This document shows positions 1 through 11,500 of a DNA stretch of 64,000 bases, one piece after another. Made by a program: the position numbers and the translations under genes. Location: contig CP136066.1 of NCBI GenBank assembly GCA_032622095.1, positions 153,475,152-153,539,151 on the forward strand, given 5' to 3'. The number at the start of each line of letters is the position of its first letter. Position 1 is the first letter of the stretch. The notes under the pieces were generated by a model. The model was not told the DNA's origin, made no database searches, and saw only the letters and a program-made list of their open reading frames with translations. Origin of the DNA: Siphonodentalium dalli. Lineage: Eukaryota > Mollusca > Scaphopoda > Gadilida > Siphonodentaliidae.

Positions 1-1466
1 TGCGAGTTTATCGACTCAATATTTATTGTTGATATTACAAACTTGCAATTTATTGTACCCGATAGTTAATTAATATTTCTCACATCCGAAACGGGAACTT
101 TTTTCGTTTCACTGTATCCGTAATTTGTTTCCGTGTTTTCTGTTTTCCTCAAGACGGCTTTATCTTCCAACAATTGGAATTAAGATGGCCATCTTGACAA
201 TGACTAAAGAAGCACATAGCTTACTTGTGGCAAAACCACATAGTGCATATTGTGCCACACATACGGCGTGATGACTATCATGACTTACAATTGAGGACGC
301 AATGTAGTACGGTATGCGATGTCTCCTAATTTCGTGCTACACGTGTTTCACTTTACATAAGTTTCCGTCGACTCGCTTCGGTTATTTCGTAAGTTCCGTT
401 GCTTTGTATCCTAATGTATACTGCCAAATCATACATGGCACTGCTCTGTTAATTCGCAGAAAGTTGCACAGGACAGTCATATCCTCCTTTGTAATAATTT
501 ACATGAATAAATACGAAAGATAGTACTTGTTATCACTATCAGATGACAATTCACATTTCTTTCGACTGAGCGATCTGTAATATTGTTTTAACGATCAATA
601 CCTGCGAATCTACGCCCGCCAGTATGTATGAGCGCGTGGTCTTGTTAGACACATGACAAATGTAATAACACATTACATCGACTTCAAGGTATTTCGAAAA
701 TTCTACCTTGTCTATCACGATTAAATATCATATAACTCATTGTATCATCAGTACAATAGTTACTAACACTCCGTAACAGGGGGATGGTATTCGTTATCAC
801 ATATATAACCACACTTCGAATTGATGTGTTGTCTGACGTTCTAAATATTGTGTTGCATTCTTTACATCCATGTATGTACAGTTTGGGTTCCTACGAACTA
901 TTGTTCACCAACTGCAATGAAGTGAAAACTTTGTGGCCTGACACTAAGCCATCTTACCGTAGGCTCTAATATGCCTCGGCGTGGGCGAGCTTGCAATGAT
1001 GTATTGCACGCCGTAATAGTTCCATACATTGTACATGACACTCATATCGTATCAGGGCCTCATGTATGCTGTCAGAACTGACTACTAGTATGCTTACATA
1101 TGGTGAACAGTTTTCATCCCAATACTGACATACTTTGCAGTTTCATCAGTGAATGATAACGGCAAACAGCGAAATAGAAAGAATACATATTGTCACGTGC
1201 TCCAGATTCACTGCCAATAGTCTTTCCAGTAGAGACCATCACTTGGCTCACTAACTTCTATTTCCACATATATCAAAACGATATTCTGCCACATAGCTTT
1301 CACTCGTGTATGATGCGCAGTTACATGCAACACATTTATATTGCGCAGAAAGGACTGCATTTGTATTGTTACATGTCTAAAGCGAGCTTACATGCGCAGC
1401 GTTTATATTGCGCACATCTACTGCCAATATATTTCCGAAACCGGCCATGACATGGCTCTTCGTCTA
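1..1466. other. No gene recognised
   Basis: This AT-rich stretch holds only short open frames (under 90 codons) with no recognisable motif and no splice pairs enclosing coding-like sequence. It is either intergenic DNA upstream of the COQ6 exons or a long upstream COQ6 intron; the sequence does not decide. Confidence 0.5.
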
Positions 1467-3631
1467 TGGCGGCTGTTCTGGGTGGGGAAGACTCGTTGTC
1501 ACGTGACGCTCTTGCTCTCATAGACATAGCGCACCAGCCAAATGGCCTTCTGACTCTTCCCCATGGTGCAGTGGCCCACATCATTACAAGATGGGGTCCA
1601 GTCGATCCCCTGGAATAGTAATACCTTCGGGATACATCCGGGCCTGCTCCTCCGCAGTCATGTGATCATAGTGGTATATCATCGACATATCCACTGATTA
1701 TGTGACAAAACGATTCGATACAATCATGACGAAAATACAGGCATTCGTATCTTCACGTCCGCTGTAAGCGCACTTTCCTAACGGAAACCGCCTAGTTCTT
1801 GCCTATGTGCATTCGGAACTCATCGTCCTCATATACGAGAAAAGACAGTATCTTACCTGTCATAGCAGGTAAGATCACGTGGCCAGGGGTATAACGTGAT
1901 TTTATATTAACCTTACTTTATATTCAATAACCTAGGTTGTATTGTGTTATGTGTATTAACCTTGCTTTGTTATAACTAACAGCATGTCTTGCAGTCGAAC
2001 ATGATTCGAATTTGATGGCCACACACCGTGCAGGTTGCTCATTCACGGGTGTATTACTTGTTATAGTTGGGTAAGGGCATATTAGTCAATGATTACCTAC
2101 TTTGAGCAACCGTACCAGTCTTTACCTCGGGCAGGACCAGTTCTGGCCCCCCAGGTCCTGCTACGGCAGTTGAACCAATGGTAGGCGGGTGCTGCATGCG
2201 GTTGATTCGGGAAACCAATCTTCACGGGCGATTGCTCCGGCACCTTTCTCTCAGGTGCCTAATGGTAGTGGCAATACGATTATTAAATTTCGAAAAAATT
2301 CACATCGATATACTATTATTCCACATAGAGTGAAATTTCCATCAGTATTTTGATTTCGGCCTGGATTCCTGCCACGAAGATCTGTTTATTGGGCACCTGG
2401 GAGTAGCCTTTGGCGGCTGTTCTGGGTGGGGAAGACTCGTTGTCACGTGACGCATATGCTCTCATAGACATAGCGCACCAGCCAAATGGCCTTCTGACTC
2501 TTCCCCATGGTGCAGTGGCCCACATCATTACAAGATGGGGTCCAGTCGATCCCCTGGAATCGTAATACCTTCGGGATACATCCGGGCCTGCTCCTCCGCC
2601 GTCATGCGATCATAGTGGTATGTCATCGACATTTATTCCAGTTTGGTCAGGACCACCTGCATTTGGGGGATTCCATGGAAGGGGCTTCCTCTGATCAAAT
2701 GGCTCATCAGAACTTATTCCCTCTGGCCTTGGGGGCGCAGCTTGATGATGCCCCAGAATTTGAGGGGGTGACCTTGGACAGGCCATAGCTACTTATCCCA
2801 AATGCAAGAGCATTTGTCTTGCGTCGAACCATTTCAGAGTAGGCCTCTTCCACAGTCTGGTATCCCAACCTGATGCAGCCAATTCTGTTGGCGTCGATCT
2901 TGACATGCTTCTCTGCATCGCATGGCGTCGGCAGGTTTGACGACGATGAGCAAGAATCGCGGGTCGACAGTGGGTCGTCAGGCACACTGTCGGACGAGGA
3001 TTCTTTTATAAAAGAACAAAGAAGAAAAGAAAAAGAAAGAAGAAATAAAAAGAAGAAAGAGAAAAAATAGCCTTTGGAGGATGTTCTGGGTGGGGTAGAC
3101 TCGTTGTCACGTGACGCTCTTGCTCTCATAGTCTAGACATAGCGCACCAGCCAAATGGCCTTCTGACTCTTCCCCATGGTGCAGTGGCCCACATCATTAC
3201 AAGATGGGGTCCAGTCGATCCCCTGGAATCGTAATACCTTCGGGATACATCCAGGCCACTCCTTCACCGGTAGGAAAGAAAGGCTGAATGATCTGGGTGG
3301 GGAAGACTTGTTGTTGCGTGCCTCCAAGTGCTGCACCAACCAACCTTCTAACTCTTCCCCATGGTGCAGGGGCCCACATCTCCACAAGATGGGGTCCAAT
3401 CCCCTGGAATCGTAATACCTTAGGGATACCTCCAGGCCACTCCTTCACCGGTAGGAAAGAAAGGCTGAATGATCTGGGTGGGGAAGTCTTGTTGCGTGCC
3501 TCCAAGAGCTGCACCAACCAGCCTTCTATCTCTTCCCCACGGTGCAGTGGCCCACATCTCCACACGATGGGGTCCAATCTCCTGGAATCGTAATACCTTC
3601 GGGATACCTCCAGGCCACTCCTTCACCGGTC
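1467..3631. repeat. Dispersed and tandem ~180-230 bp repeat family
   Basis: Three longer copies begin near 1467, 2406 and 3068. They share the run from TTCTGGGTGGGGAAGACTCG through TCTTCCCCATGGTGCAGTGG to CGTAATACCTTCGGGATAC. After the third copy two shorter monomers follow head to tail (about 3269-3449 and 3450-3630), with a period near 180 bases measured between successive ACTCCTTCACCGG motifs. The monomers differ by small indels, which shift overlapping minus-strand frames, so the long minus-strand frames here (reading MDPILWRCGPL and similar) are shadows of the repeat. The family was not identified; it behaves like a short satellite or a transposon-borne minisatellite. Confidence 0.85.
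2707..3009 (-). CDS. Possible unrecognised coding exon
   Basis: On the minus strand a frame is open for 140 codons from 3129 to the TGA at 2707. Only about the last 100 residues, from FIKESSSDSVPDD onward, look protein-like: a Ser/Asp-rich acidic stretch, then EKHVKIDANRIGCIRLGYQ and EEAYSEMVRRKTNALAFG, then a Ser-rich tail ending KARGNKF. Local GC content is higher than in the neighbourhood. Upstream on the same strand is a long pure pyrimidine tract, which could be an acceptor tract but has no clean CAG. The segment lies between two copies of the local repeat, so it may be an exon fragment captured by a mobile element. I do not recognise the protein and see no partner exons. Confidence 0.3.
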   Translation of the reverse strand: MKESSSDSVPDDPLSTRDSCSSSSNLPTPCDAEKHVKIDANRIGCIRLGYQTVEEAYSEMVRRKTNALAFGISSYGLSKVTPSNSGASSSCAPKARGNKF

Positions 3632-4470
3632 ATTTTGCAATTTTGATCATTCTGCTACATTTGATCATTTCGAAATGTACCCGACACTCGTTATGTGTGC
3701 CATCATAGATCACTGATGCTTCTATGCTTGTTCATCAAGTCCGCTGTGGTGTTCTCTAATCCCATATATACTGGTATGCAATGATACCTTGGATCATGAT
3801 GGCGTTCCCTGCTCTCTACATTATACGAGGCTGGAGTACAGATGTGTGGCATGATATAATGAAACCTCATACCTCGCTATGATATCTGCAGCATATCATT
3901 TTTATATCTGGTTTGTGTATCACAGGGAGCAATTTACTTTCGATATCTGATTAGCAAATAATCTCACATTGACATGATTAGATAGCATTTTTATAACATC
4001 ATACATGTATAAAGAAATTCCTCGCTATTACCGGTATCCACATTTCAGTGGCAAATCGCGATGCGATTCCAGTTAATTTGCTCCCTGGTGTATCATAAGC
4101 ATTCTGATATCTTATGGCCTACACAATGGCTGCATGTGACATCAGTTCATAATGTGAACTGTCGAGAGAGCGAAGAAGATGACAAAGAGAATAGGATGCA
4201 GCAAAGTTATACTTGCTCGGTTGTCTCGCTAGCATGAATTATATGGCACTACCTGGGATGTTTATTCCAAAAACAAGGGGGGCGGGCGGTACACATTTGA
4301 GCAATGTCGTAATCTGAATTGGGAGCTCTTTCACGTAACATAATCATATCTGATTCATGACTAAATCACATTTACATGAATCATGTTTCGGAAGAGTACA
4401 TTCCCATCGAATTTGGATATTAATTAACTTTATTGCTCGTGCCTCCTCCTGGGCTTGCATTCTAATCCAT
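3632..4470. other. No gene recognised
   Basis: No repeat or coding exon is evident. A G-rich run (about 4277-4290) is the only compositional feature. Confidence 0.5.
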
Positions 4471-4562
4471 ATAGTTCAGTTGAGGGCTTCTCCTTGGCGG
4501 AAAAATATAATATTTATAAATAATATTACTTTTTCCTTAAGGGAAGCCCGAAACTGAACTAT
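4471..4562. mobile_element. Short palindromic MITE-like element
   Basis: The 92-bp segment is an imperfect palindrome. It starts ATAGTTCAGTTGAGGGCTTC and ends in the inverted complement GAAGCCCGAAACTGAACTAT, around an AT-rich centre (ATAATATTTATAAATAATAT). Terminal inverted repeats without coding capacity are typical of MITEs. The right half recurs in inverted orientation at 4767-4829, so two related insertions face each other here. Confidence 0.7.
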
Positions 4563-4760
4563 CATAGATCCCTCCCATGGTGGTGCCATTCCCAACCCCG
4601 CGACTCGCAAATCTCATGATTAAGTCGGAAATAAAAAACTGACTAGACAATAGATAGAATGCGGGTGTATTCATGCGAGACTAATCTGGACACGGATGTG
4701 AGTGGGGTCGGCACAGCAATAAAATTTTAACCCTCCTGATTGACACAAGGCCGGAGACGT

Positions 4761-4829
4761 AATCCATATAGTTCAGTTTCGGGCTTCCCTTAAGGAAAAA
4801 GTAATATTATTTATAAATATTATATTTCC
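4761..4829. repeat. Inverted partial copy of the 4471-4562 element
   Basis: Reading AATCCATATAGTTCAGTTTC and then through GGGCTTCCCTTAAGG and TTATAAATATTATATTT, this is close to the exact reverse complement of 4500-4562. The 5' end also repeats the direct flank TAATCCATATAGTTCAGT found at 4463-4480. It is probably a truncated second MITE copy. Confidence 0.7.
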
Positions 4830-5524
4830 CAAAACTTGTTATTTATCAATATTTTGTTCAACGAAATATGGTCGTATTATCACTTAAGTATAACGAAATT
4901 TGGCCGGATTACCACTTGGTTTTGTGTTATCCATCTTCTTCTGCAATTTTGTCCGAGACCATGTGTTTCTGGGCCACATTTAATTGCACATCTCGAGAAA
5001 TAACAAACTTCAAAAATCGATATCTGATCACTCTGAGCTTAGCTGGGTGGGTTCCTCAACTCGAATAAAATATTTTTTACCCCCGAAGCCAAAGAAATAA
5101 TAATTTAGGAACGTTAATTCAGATTGAGTACCTTTAAAAAGCAGAAGAAAATCTTATCAGATTTACGTCTCAAGAATTCAGACTCAGATTTTATTTCGGT
5201 ATTGATTAGTATTAATGGGTATTATCTTCAAGTTTTTAAATTAATTATATTTATTACTGATTATTCATTCACATTGTTTTGTTTTATACTACTACTAAAT
5301 TCTACGATTTTCGCAAACATTTACTTGACTATATAAGCATGTACATGTACTCCATATCTGGAAATACTTTATTACCTGGTCTTGGGATAGCACCATCATT
5401 CTAGAAATAGGATCCTGATACAAATTCAATAGATGTAAATCTAATTAGAATATCATCATTTTAATTAAAGAGATAGAGGATCCAAATGCCACATTTTATA
5501 TCAGAGCACTTGCTTTTTTTTCAG
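4830..5524. other. Probable COQ6 intron, no exon found
   Basis: This is AT-rich sequence directly upstream of the first COQ6 exon seen. It ends in a T-rich tract and TTTTTTTTCAG, a standard acceptor. I searched it by eye for the conserved sequence preceding AWQRFLP in COQ6 and did not find it. Confidence 0.45.
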
Positions 5525-5584
5525 ATTGAAAATACAGTTGCTTGGCAAAGATTTTTGCCAACAGGACCTATAGCTTTGTTACCT
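5525..5584 (+). CDS. COQ6: COQ6 exon, [20 protein letters not shown]
   Basis: The 60-nt exon starts after TTTTTTTTCAG and ends before GTGAGTAA. It encodes exactly 20 residues, phase 0 at both ends. AWQRFLP.GPIALLP is a strongly conserved COQ6 segment. Confidence 0.92.
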
Positions 5585-8500
5585 GTGAGTAAATTGCAAT
5601 GTATTAATGTTATTCTTATAAAGTCATCTGAGAATTTACCTGTGACCCTTTAAGCACTTTAGGGTGTTTAACCCCTTTAGGTTGCTTTACCCCTTTCTTT
5701 ACTAAATGAATTCTCCCATTCAGTAATAAAAGTATACGTTGAAATAGTCTAGTATTATTCATCTGGGGGTTGTTCAGGAAATATAGACAGCCAGGCAAAC
5801 AGATATACACACGTGCAGAAGAATTCCTATTCATTAGTGGAGTATTTTCAGATAAAGTTGTTGAACTTATTATCTGATCATTTCCAGGGTTCGCGCTCGT
5901 CAATGAGTATTTAGTCAAGAAAGGGTTAAAATGCACAGTAGTCTTTCAACAAAAATAACTGAGGCCTTGAAATAGTGTGTCTGTCATTTGGAGAATGAGG
6001 TCCCCCAGAGGGTGAATTTAGTGACGCTATCCTGCACAGCTGGCTAGCATCACTAAAATCACCCTCTGGGGACCTCATTCTGCTTAGGCATTATCTCCTG
6101 GGAAGTATCTATAGTCTCAAAATAGTATTGCTTTTTGTTACTTCTGTTCAGTTTCTATATCCTCTAATTTTTAGAAGATAACATGCATAATTGAGGTGGC
6201 TAATGAGTGAATATCACCACCTTCAACTGGGGAACTTCAATCTGATCCTAGGTCCCATAGCAGATGAGGCCTTGCAAAATGACGTTCCATGAGGGTGAAT
6301 TTGGTGATGCTTGTCCAGCATTCGGGGTAGCGTCAATAAATTTACCCTCTGAGGACCTCATGCTGCAAATGACAGACACACTATTTGCAGGCTTGAAAAT
6401 AACTGAGGCCTTTGTTATCCAGCAAGACCAATAAAATATTCACAATAGTAGTTTCCAACAACTAATTTCTGAATTCTGATTATCTTCCAGTTGTCAAATG
6501 ATGTTAGTAATCTAATATGGACGACAACCAGAGAATCTGCCTCACATCTGCTTAAGATGCCAGAAGAGAGCTTTGTAGATGCAGTAAACGATGCACTGGT
6601 TAGTGAAACTGTCTCTAAAAAATTATTTTGACATTAAAGATGGTGTATCTCTTCCCAAACTTTCTATATTGATTGAAATTTTATAAAATAATTAAAAAAG
6701 AGTCCTATTAACAGGAGCTTCTGTCTCTAGGAAATAATTGTTTCCTCCAAATTTGTTTTTCAAAACCGGGTCAGGAAATGTGTCTATTTTTAGATTGCAA
6801 CATTTTTTATTAAAATCTATTCAAGTGGAATATTTGGCAGCTGATTTTGGGGGAATAATTACAAATATGTCTGCAAAAATAGTTTCATATCAATTTTTTG
6901 CTGTTGTTAGAACCGATTCTGCAAAGAGTTAGAGAATCTATTATTTTTTTTTAGTTACTCATTAGAAGAAATTTTTTTGGATGCTATAAATGATGTACCG
7001 TATAAGGTTAGGGAAGCTCTCCCTAGATATTATTGCCAAGATTGAATTACAGTGAAACCTCTCCAAACCGGACCCTCTACAATCCGAACCCCTCTCCATT
7101 CCGAATGAATTGTTCGGTCAGAATTTACCCAAGTGCATTGTCACTAATGATTACCTCTGTAATCCGAAACCTCTGTACTCCGAATACCAGACAGCTTTAT
7201 TAGTCCATAAGTGAACAAATACACTAATGTTTACCTCCAAAATCTGAATGCTTAAAGCGTACTCCGAATACCAGACAGCTTTATTAGTCCATAAGTGAAC
7301 AAATACACTAACGTTTACCTCCAAAATCCGAACGCTTAAAGCGATGGAAGAGACCGAACGCAATCAGTTAAAATCGGTGAACGTTTCCGTTTTTGAGTTG
7401 ACCTGTGCGACCTCGATCACCGTCAGTGACAACAGTTAGTTAGAAATGGACGAAGTGTTCTTGGTACATTAATCAAATTTATTTACAAATTAAAACGAAT
7501 ATAATGCCTGAGAATAAAAAGATACTGCCGAATTTATATTTAATCTTATTCTAAATAAATTCCGAAAGCGATACCAGACGAAAGCGCATGCACACAGGTA
7601 ATATACTTTTGTACTATTGAAAAAGCGTACCAATTTAATTAGCGGTCTTTTATATCGGCAAAGCTTTGAAACGGATTAAACAACAGGTGTCTAATTGGAT
7701 GCGCCTAAACCAGAATTGGTTACTGCACTGGACCACATTCAGATACATGCAGATACACATAGATACATGCTTGCTTATATCACAAACTGATTGAACAATG
7801 GTGACTTCACAGGTACACGTAATTAGAGCAATGACACGTTGTTATTACATCAGCTATTGTGCTGGAATGGACTCTTTGTTTTTACAACAATTGTCCAAAC
7901 TAAACACTAATTCGCTAAAAGTACAGGACGGTGGTTTATTGTTACCATCACAGTTTTATTAAATCAACTTATCACAATTAATGAGCCATCGGGAAAACAA
8001 TAGCTCAGAGTTGAAATCTATCGTCAACAACATTTTCAAAAACCGCGAATCACCGTAAAATGTATCGTTTCCGTGTTTCCTGGTTTCTCTATACATATGT
8101 TTATTTCTTATATAGCATGTTTATTTATTGCAATTTATGTTTTATTTTGCTGTTTATTGAATAAATTTTAAGTAATCATTAATGAGGTGTTCTGGTCTCG
8201 ATAACTCTTACTGACGGTGGCAATATATTACGATGGTTTTGCGATTTTCTGTAAACCGAACACCTCTCTAAACCGAACATAAGGGCCGGTCCGAAGAGTG
8301 TTCGGTTTAGAGAGGTTTTACTGTATTGTTAGCTACCCATTACAGAAGCAGCAATTCCTTAACTGATTCCACTAGCCAAATATAAATATGGCTGTTTCAG
8401 AGACCCGTCAGGAGAAAATTCAGGCTTATCTGAACATTTCCTTATATTATATTAGGGAACCACTTGACAAGTAGTACCAAATTCAAACTTGACCTGTAGT

Positions 8501-11500
8501 TTCTCAAATGTGAACCACATACCATATATCAAGAAATTCAGTTGAATACTACTCAAGTTATCATCCAGACAACCCAAGGTTTGAAGCTATTTTGCTAGTG
8601 CTTTCCATTGAGATGTCTTCACCAACATTCCATTCAAATGACAATGTTTTCACTCGAGCAAGAATGATAACAATGCTATATGACCAACATGTATAATTAG
8701 AATATCTACAAAAAAATCAAAATATGAGAATTTAGTAAAATAAATTAGCAAAAATATGGTTATTGTCATATTTTGTTCTGTTACAGTGGCATGAGAGGGA
8801 TAAGAACTCTATGGCGGTCCAAGCTGGAGATGCTTTTGGCTCCCTTCTTCGGAGTATTATACCAGGTAATTATACTAGTTGACATGGTCTATTTGAAGCT
8901 CAGTGTAATATGATGGGATAGGAAAACTGGATATGATAGTTTATTGGATGGGACAAAAATTTTGGAGGACTTTTATAATGAGCACATCCATAATGATATC
9001 TGGTATGTGTTCACATTTGAGAAGACTCGAATATCATCACAGTCCAATGATTTTTGACAGAATTATGCCAAATTTTCCTTCCCATTAGAAATCGCCATTT
9101 TCGGGTTGTCTGCATGGTAACTTGAGCACAATTCAACAGAATTTCTTGATATTTGGTATGTGATTCAAACGTGTGAAGACTCCGACAAAGTTTGAATGTG
9201 GTCAAGGTCCAATGATTTTTGACAGAGTTGTTCCCCTTTTTCGACTTAGAAATCGCTGTTTTCATATTGTCCACATGGTAACTTGAGCAGTATTCGGAAA
9301 CTCATCGGACATGATGTTTTGAGTACTAGTAAGATCAACTTGGATTTTTGACACCCTTGGGAGACAATATTCGGTGTTCAAAAATTTATTAAATGCAATG
9401 GATAGATATGGAATTGAGGGGCATTTGTGGCATTAATTGAAAGAAGAATCCTTCACCGACACATCTGTGCCGACATCAATGCCATTGCTCATTGATAAAT
9501 GGGCTAAATTTGTTAGGTTTCCAAGCAATAGTAAATCAGAGGAAATTGTATTGTTTCCCATGTCACTTGTGTACTACCATGACTTAAAGCATATAGGGAC
9601 AGTGCATAAGGGCAGTGCAGGGGCAGCAGAGCTCGTTACAAGCCCCCTCCTTATTTACTGTAAATTTATAACTATTATTGTTGGAGTTGTCATTTTGATC
9701 ACAACAATTAATACAAGGTTGCTACAAATGAAATTTTATTAACCTGTGTAACTTTATATCACAATTATCCCCAACCTGTGTAACTTTATCACAATTTTGG
9801 GAACTTGGGTAACTTTATCACAAAATACAGGTGTGTATGACCAATTCACCTATATGTGTCTTAACTGGAGAGAGGTGATATAAAAATTTCTGCACTGAAT
9901 ATTTTTCAACAGATATTGTTAATATTCTGCTGAAGAAGTACTTTGTTCATCTTAATTTGCAGCTCTATAACAATGGTCTCTCTAAGGTCACATTTTTGAA
10001 AAATTTGGTGGAACCTACATTTGGTTTCATTACACACTTTCGTATGGAGGGGACAAACTTAATTTCTTTTTCATTGCAAATTTTTAAATTGATTTTACAC
10101 AGAAATGGGGGAGGCAGGGGTGACACATGGCAGGAAACTACAATTTATCAGAATACTCATCTGATGGAGAGATCATCAGAGGATGCTGAATAAATACAGA
10201 ATATGAAAATCAAGAATCTCAAAAGTCTTCACTTTTTATCCCTCAGCTGATATAGTTGAGTTTGGTTAATATTATTTGTTTTGTAACATTGATTTTCAGG
10301 TGGGACATCATGCAGGCAGCTACCACCCACTGTAGTTGGTGTCGACGAGAAATCCAGGGCAATGTTTCCATTAAACCTCATTCATTCTTCACAATATGCA
10401 AAGTCAAGAGTAGCTCTGATTGGGTAGGTGTCTGTGAGCTTTTTTAAACATTTGGACTGTTTTCTTTTAGACCAATCAGGACATCATTTAAGCGCTATCT
10501 CATTGCAAAATGTACTTTATAGAAATTGGGAAACTGTGTTGCACTATGTGGAACATCGAATATTATAAAAGCGAAGTGTTTTTTTTATATATAGTTCTTA
10601 GCATGGTTGCTCAATTTCCTTTTACTTAATAGCTTTGATGGTCAGAAAATTTGCATCACTTTCCTATTAAATCCTATTTCAGCTCTTTCCAATGTTTGTT
10701 TATCATGAAAATCGTAAACTTCAATCTTTAATTTGGCTGACTAATAGATTTCTTAACTGTCAACTGACATTAATATATTGGCATGTGGGGAAACAGATCA
10801 TAATTAGCTTTGATACCAGTTTACTTTTACCATACATTTTGTAAGCAGGACATGATGACCACCAAACCATTCTCTTTGACTTGAGTGTTTTTGAATGATG
10901 CGACACTGCAGAGAGAGTCTTGTCATTAAATACTTCATGCTCTTCCACTGCGATTATAATTTCCTCTGTAGACATTGAATTTCAGATAGCCATTTTGTTG
11001 ATCTTGGCAATGTTAATGTTAACTCTCTGATCGCGAAACTCAATTAGAGCAAATCCTATTCTTGCAATACTGACATGCTTTGGCCACGACGCCCGATCAC
11101 AATGACATGTGAATGCCTCATTGATATTACGTTCTAAGTGAGCATTCTATGCAGAAGTCACAACACTTGTGTCATCAACTGCATGGGCCTTGTGTGTTCA
11201 AAGTTTGCGGATTCGCACACAACACAACACAGACGGGCTTTCAGAAGCAAAATGAACTTTAGCTTTCAACATCTTACACGGCAGTAATTTGTTATATTAA
11301 TTGTTTAGTGATGCGGCTCACAGAATGCATCCTCTGGCTGGTCAGGGTGTTAATATCGGGTTTGGTGATGTCAAGTGTCTTGCTGCTCTACTCAGAAGGG
11401 CTGTATCTGAAGGATGTGATGTTGGTAAGTAATATTGCTAACTGTTTCACGATGGGAGCTGTGCTGGTGCAGCAGTAAATATCGTGTTCCAGTGCATTCT

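Noticed and set aside
3197-3577. A 126-codon minus-strand frame rich in GPL and GWLVQ motifs
   Set aside because: It is a translation of the ~180-bp tandem repeat, and indels between monomers move it between frames.
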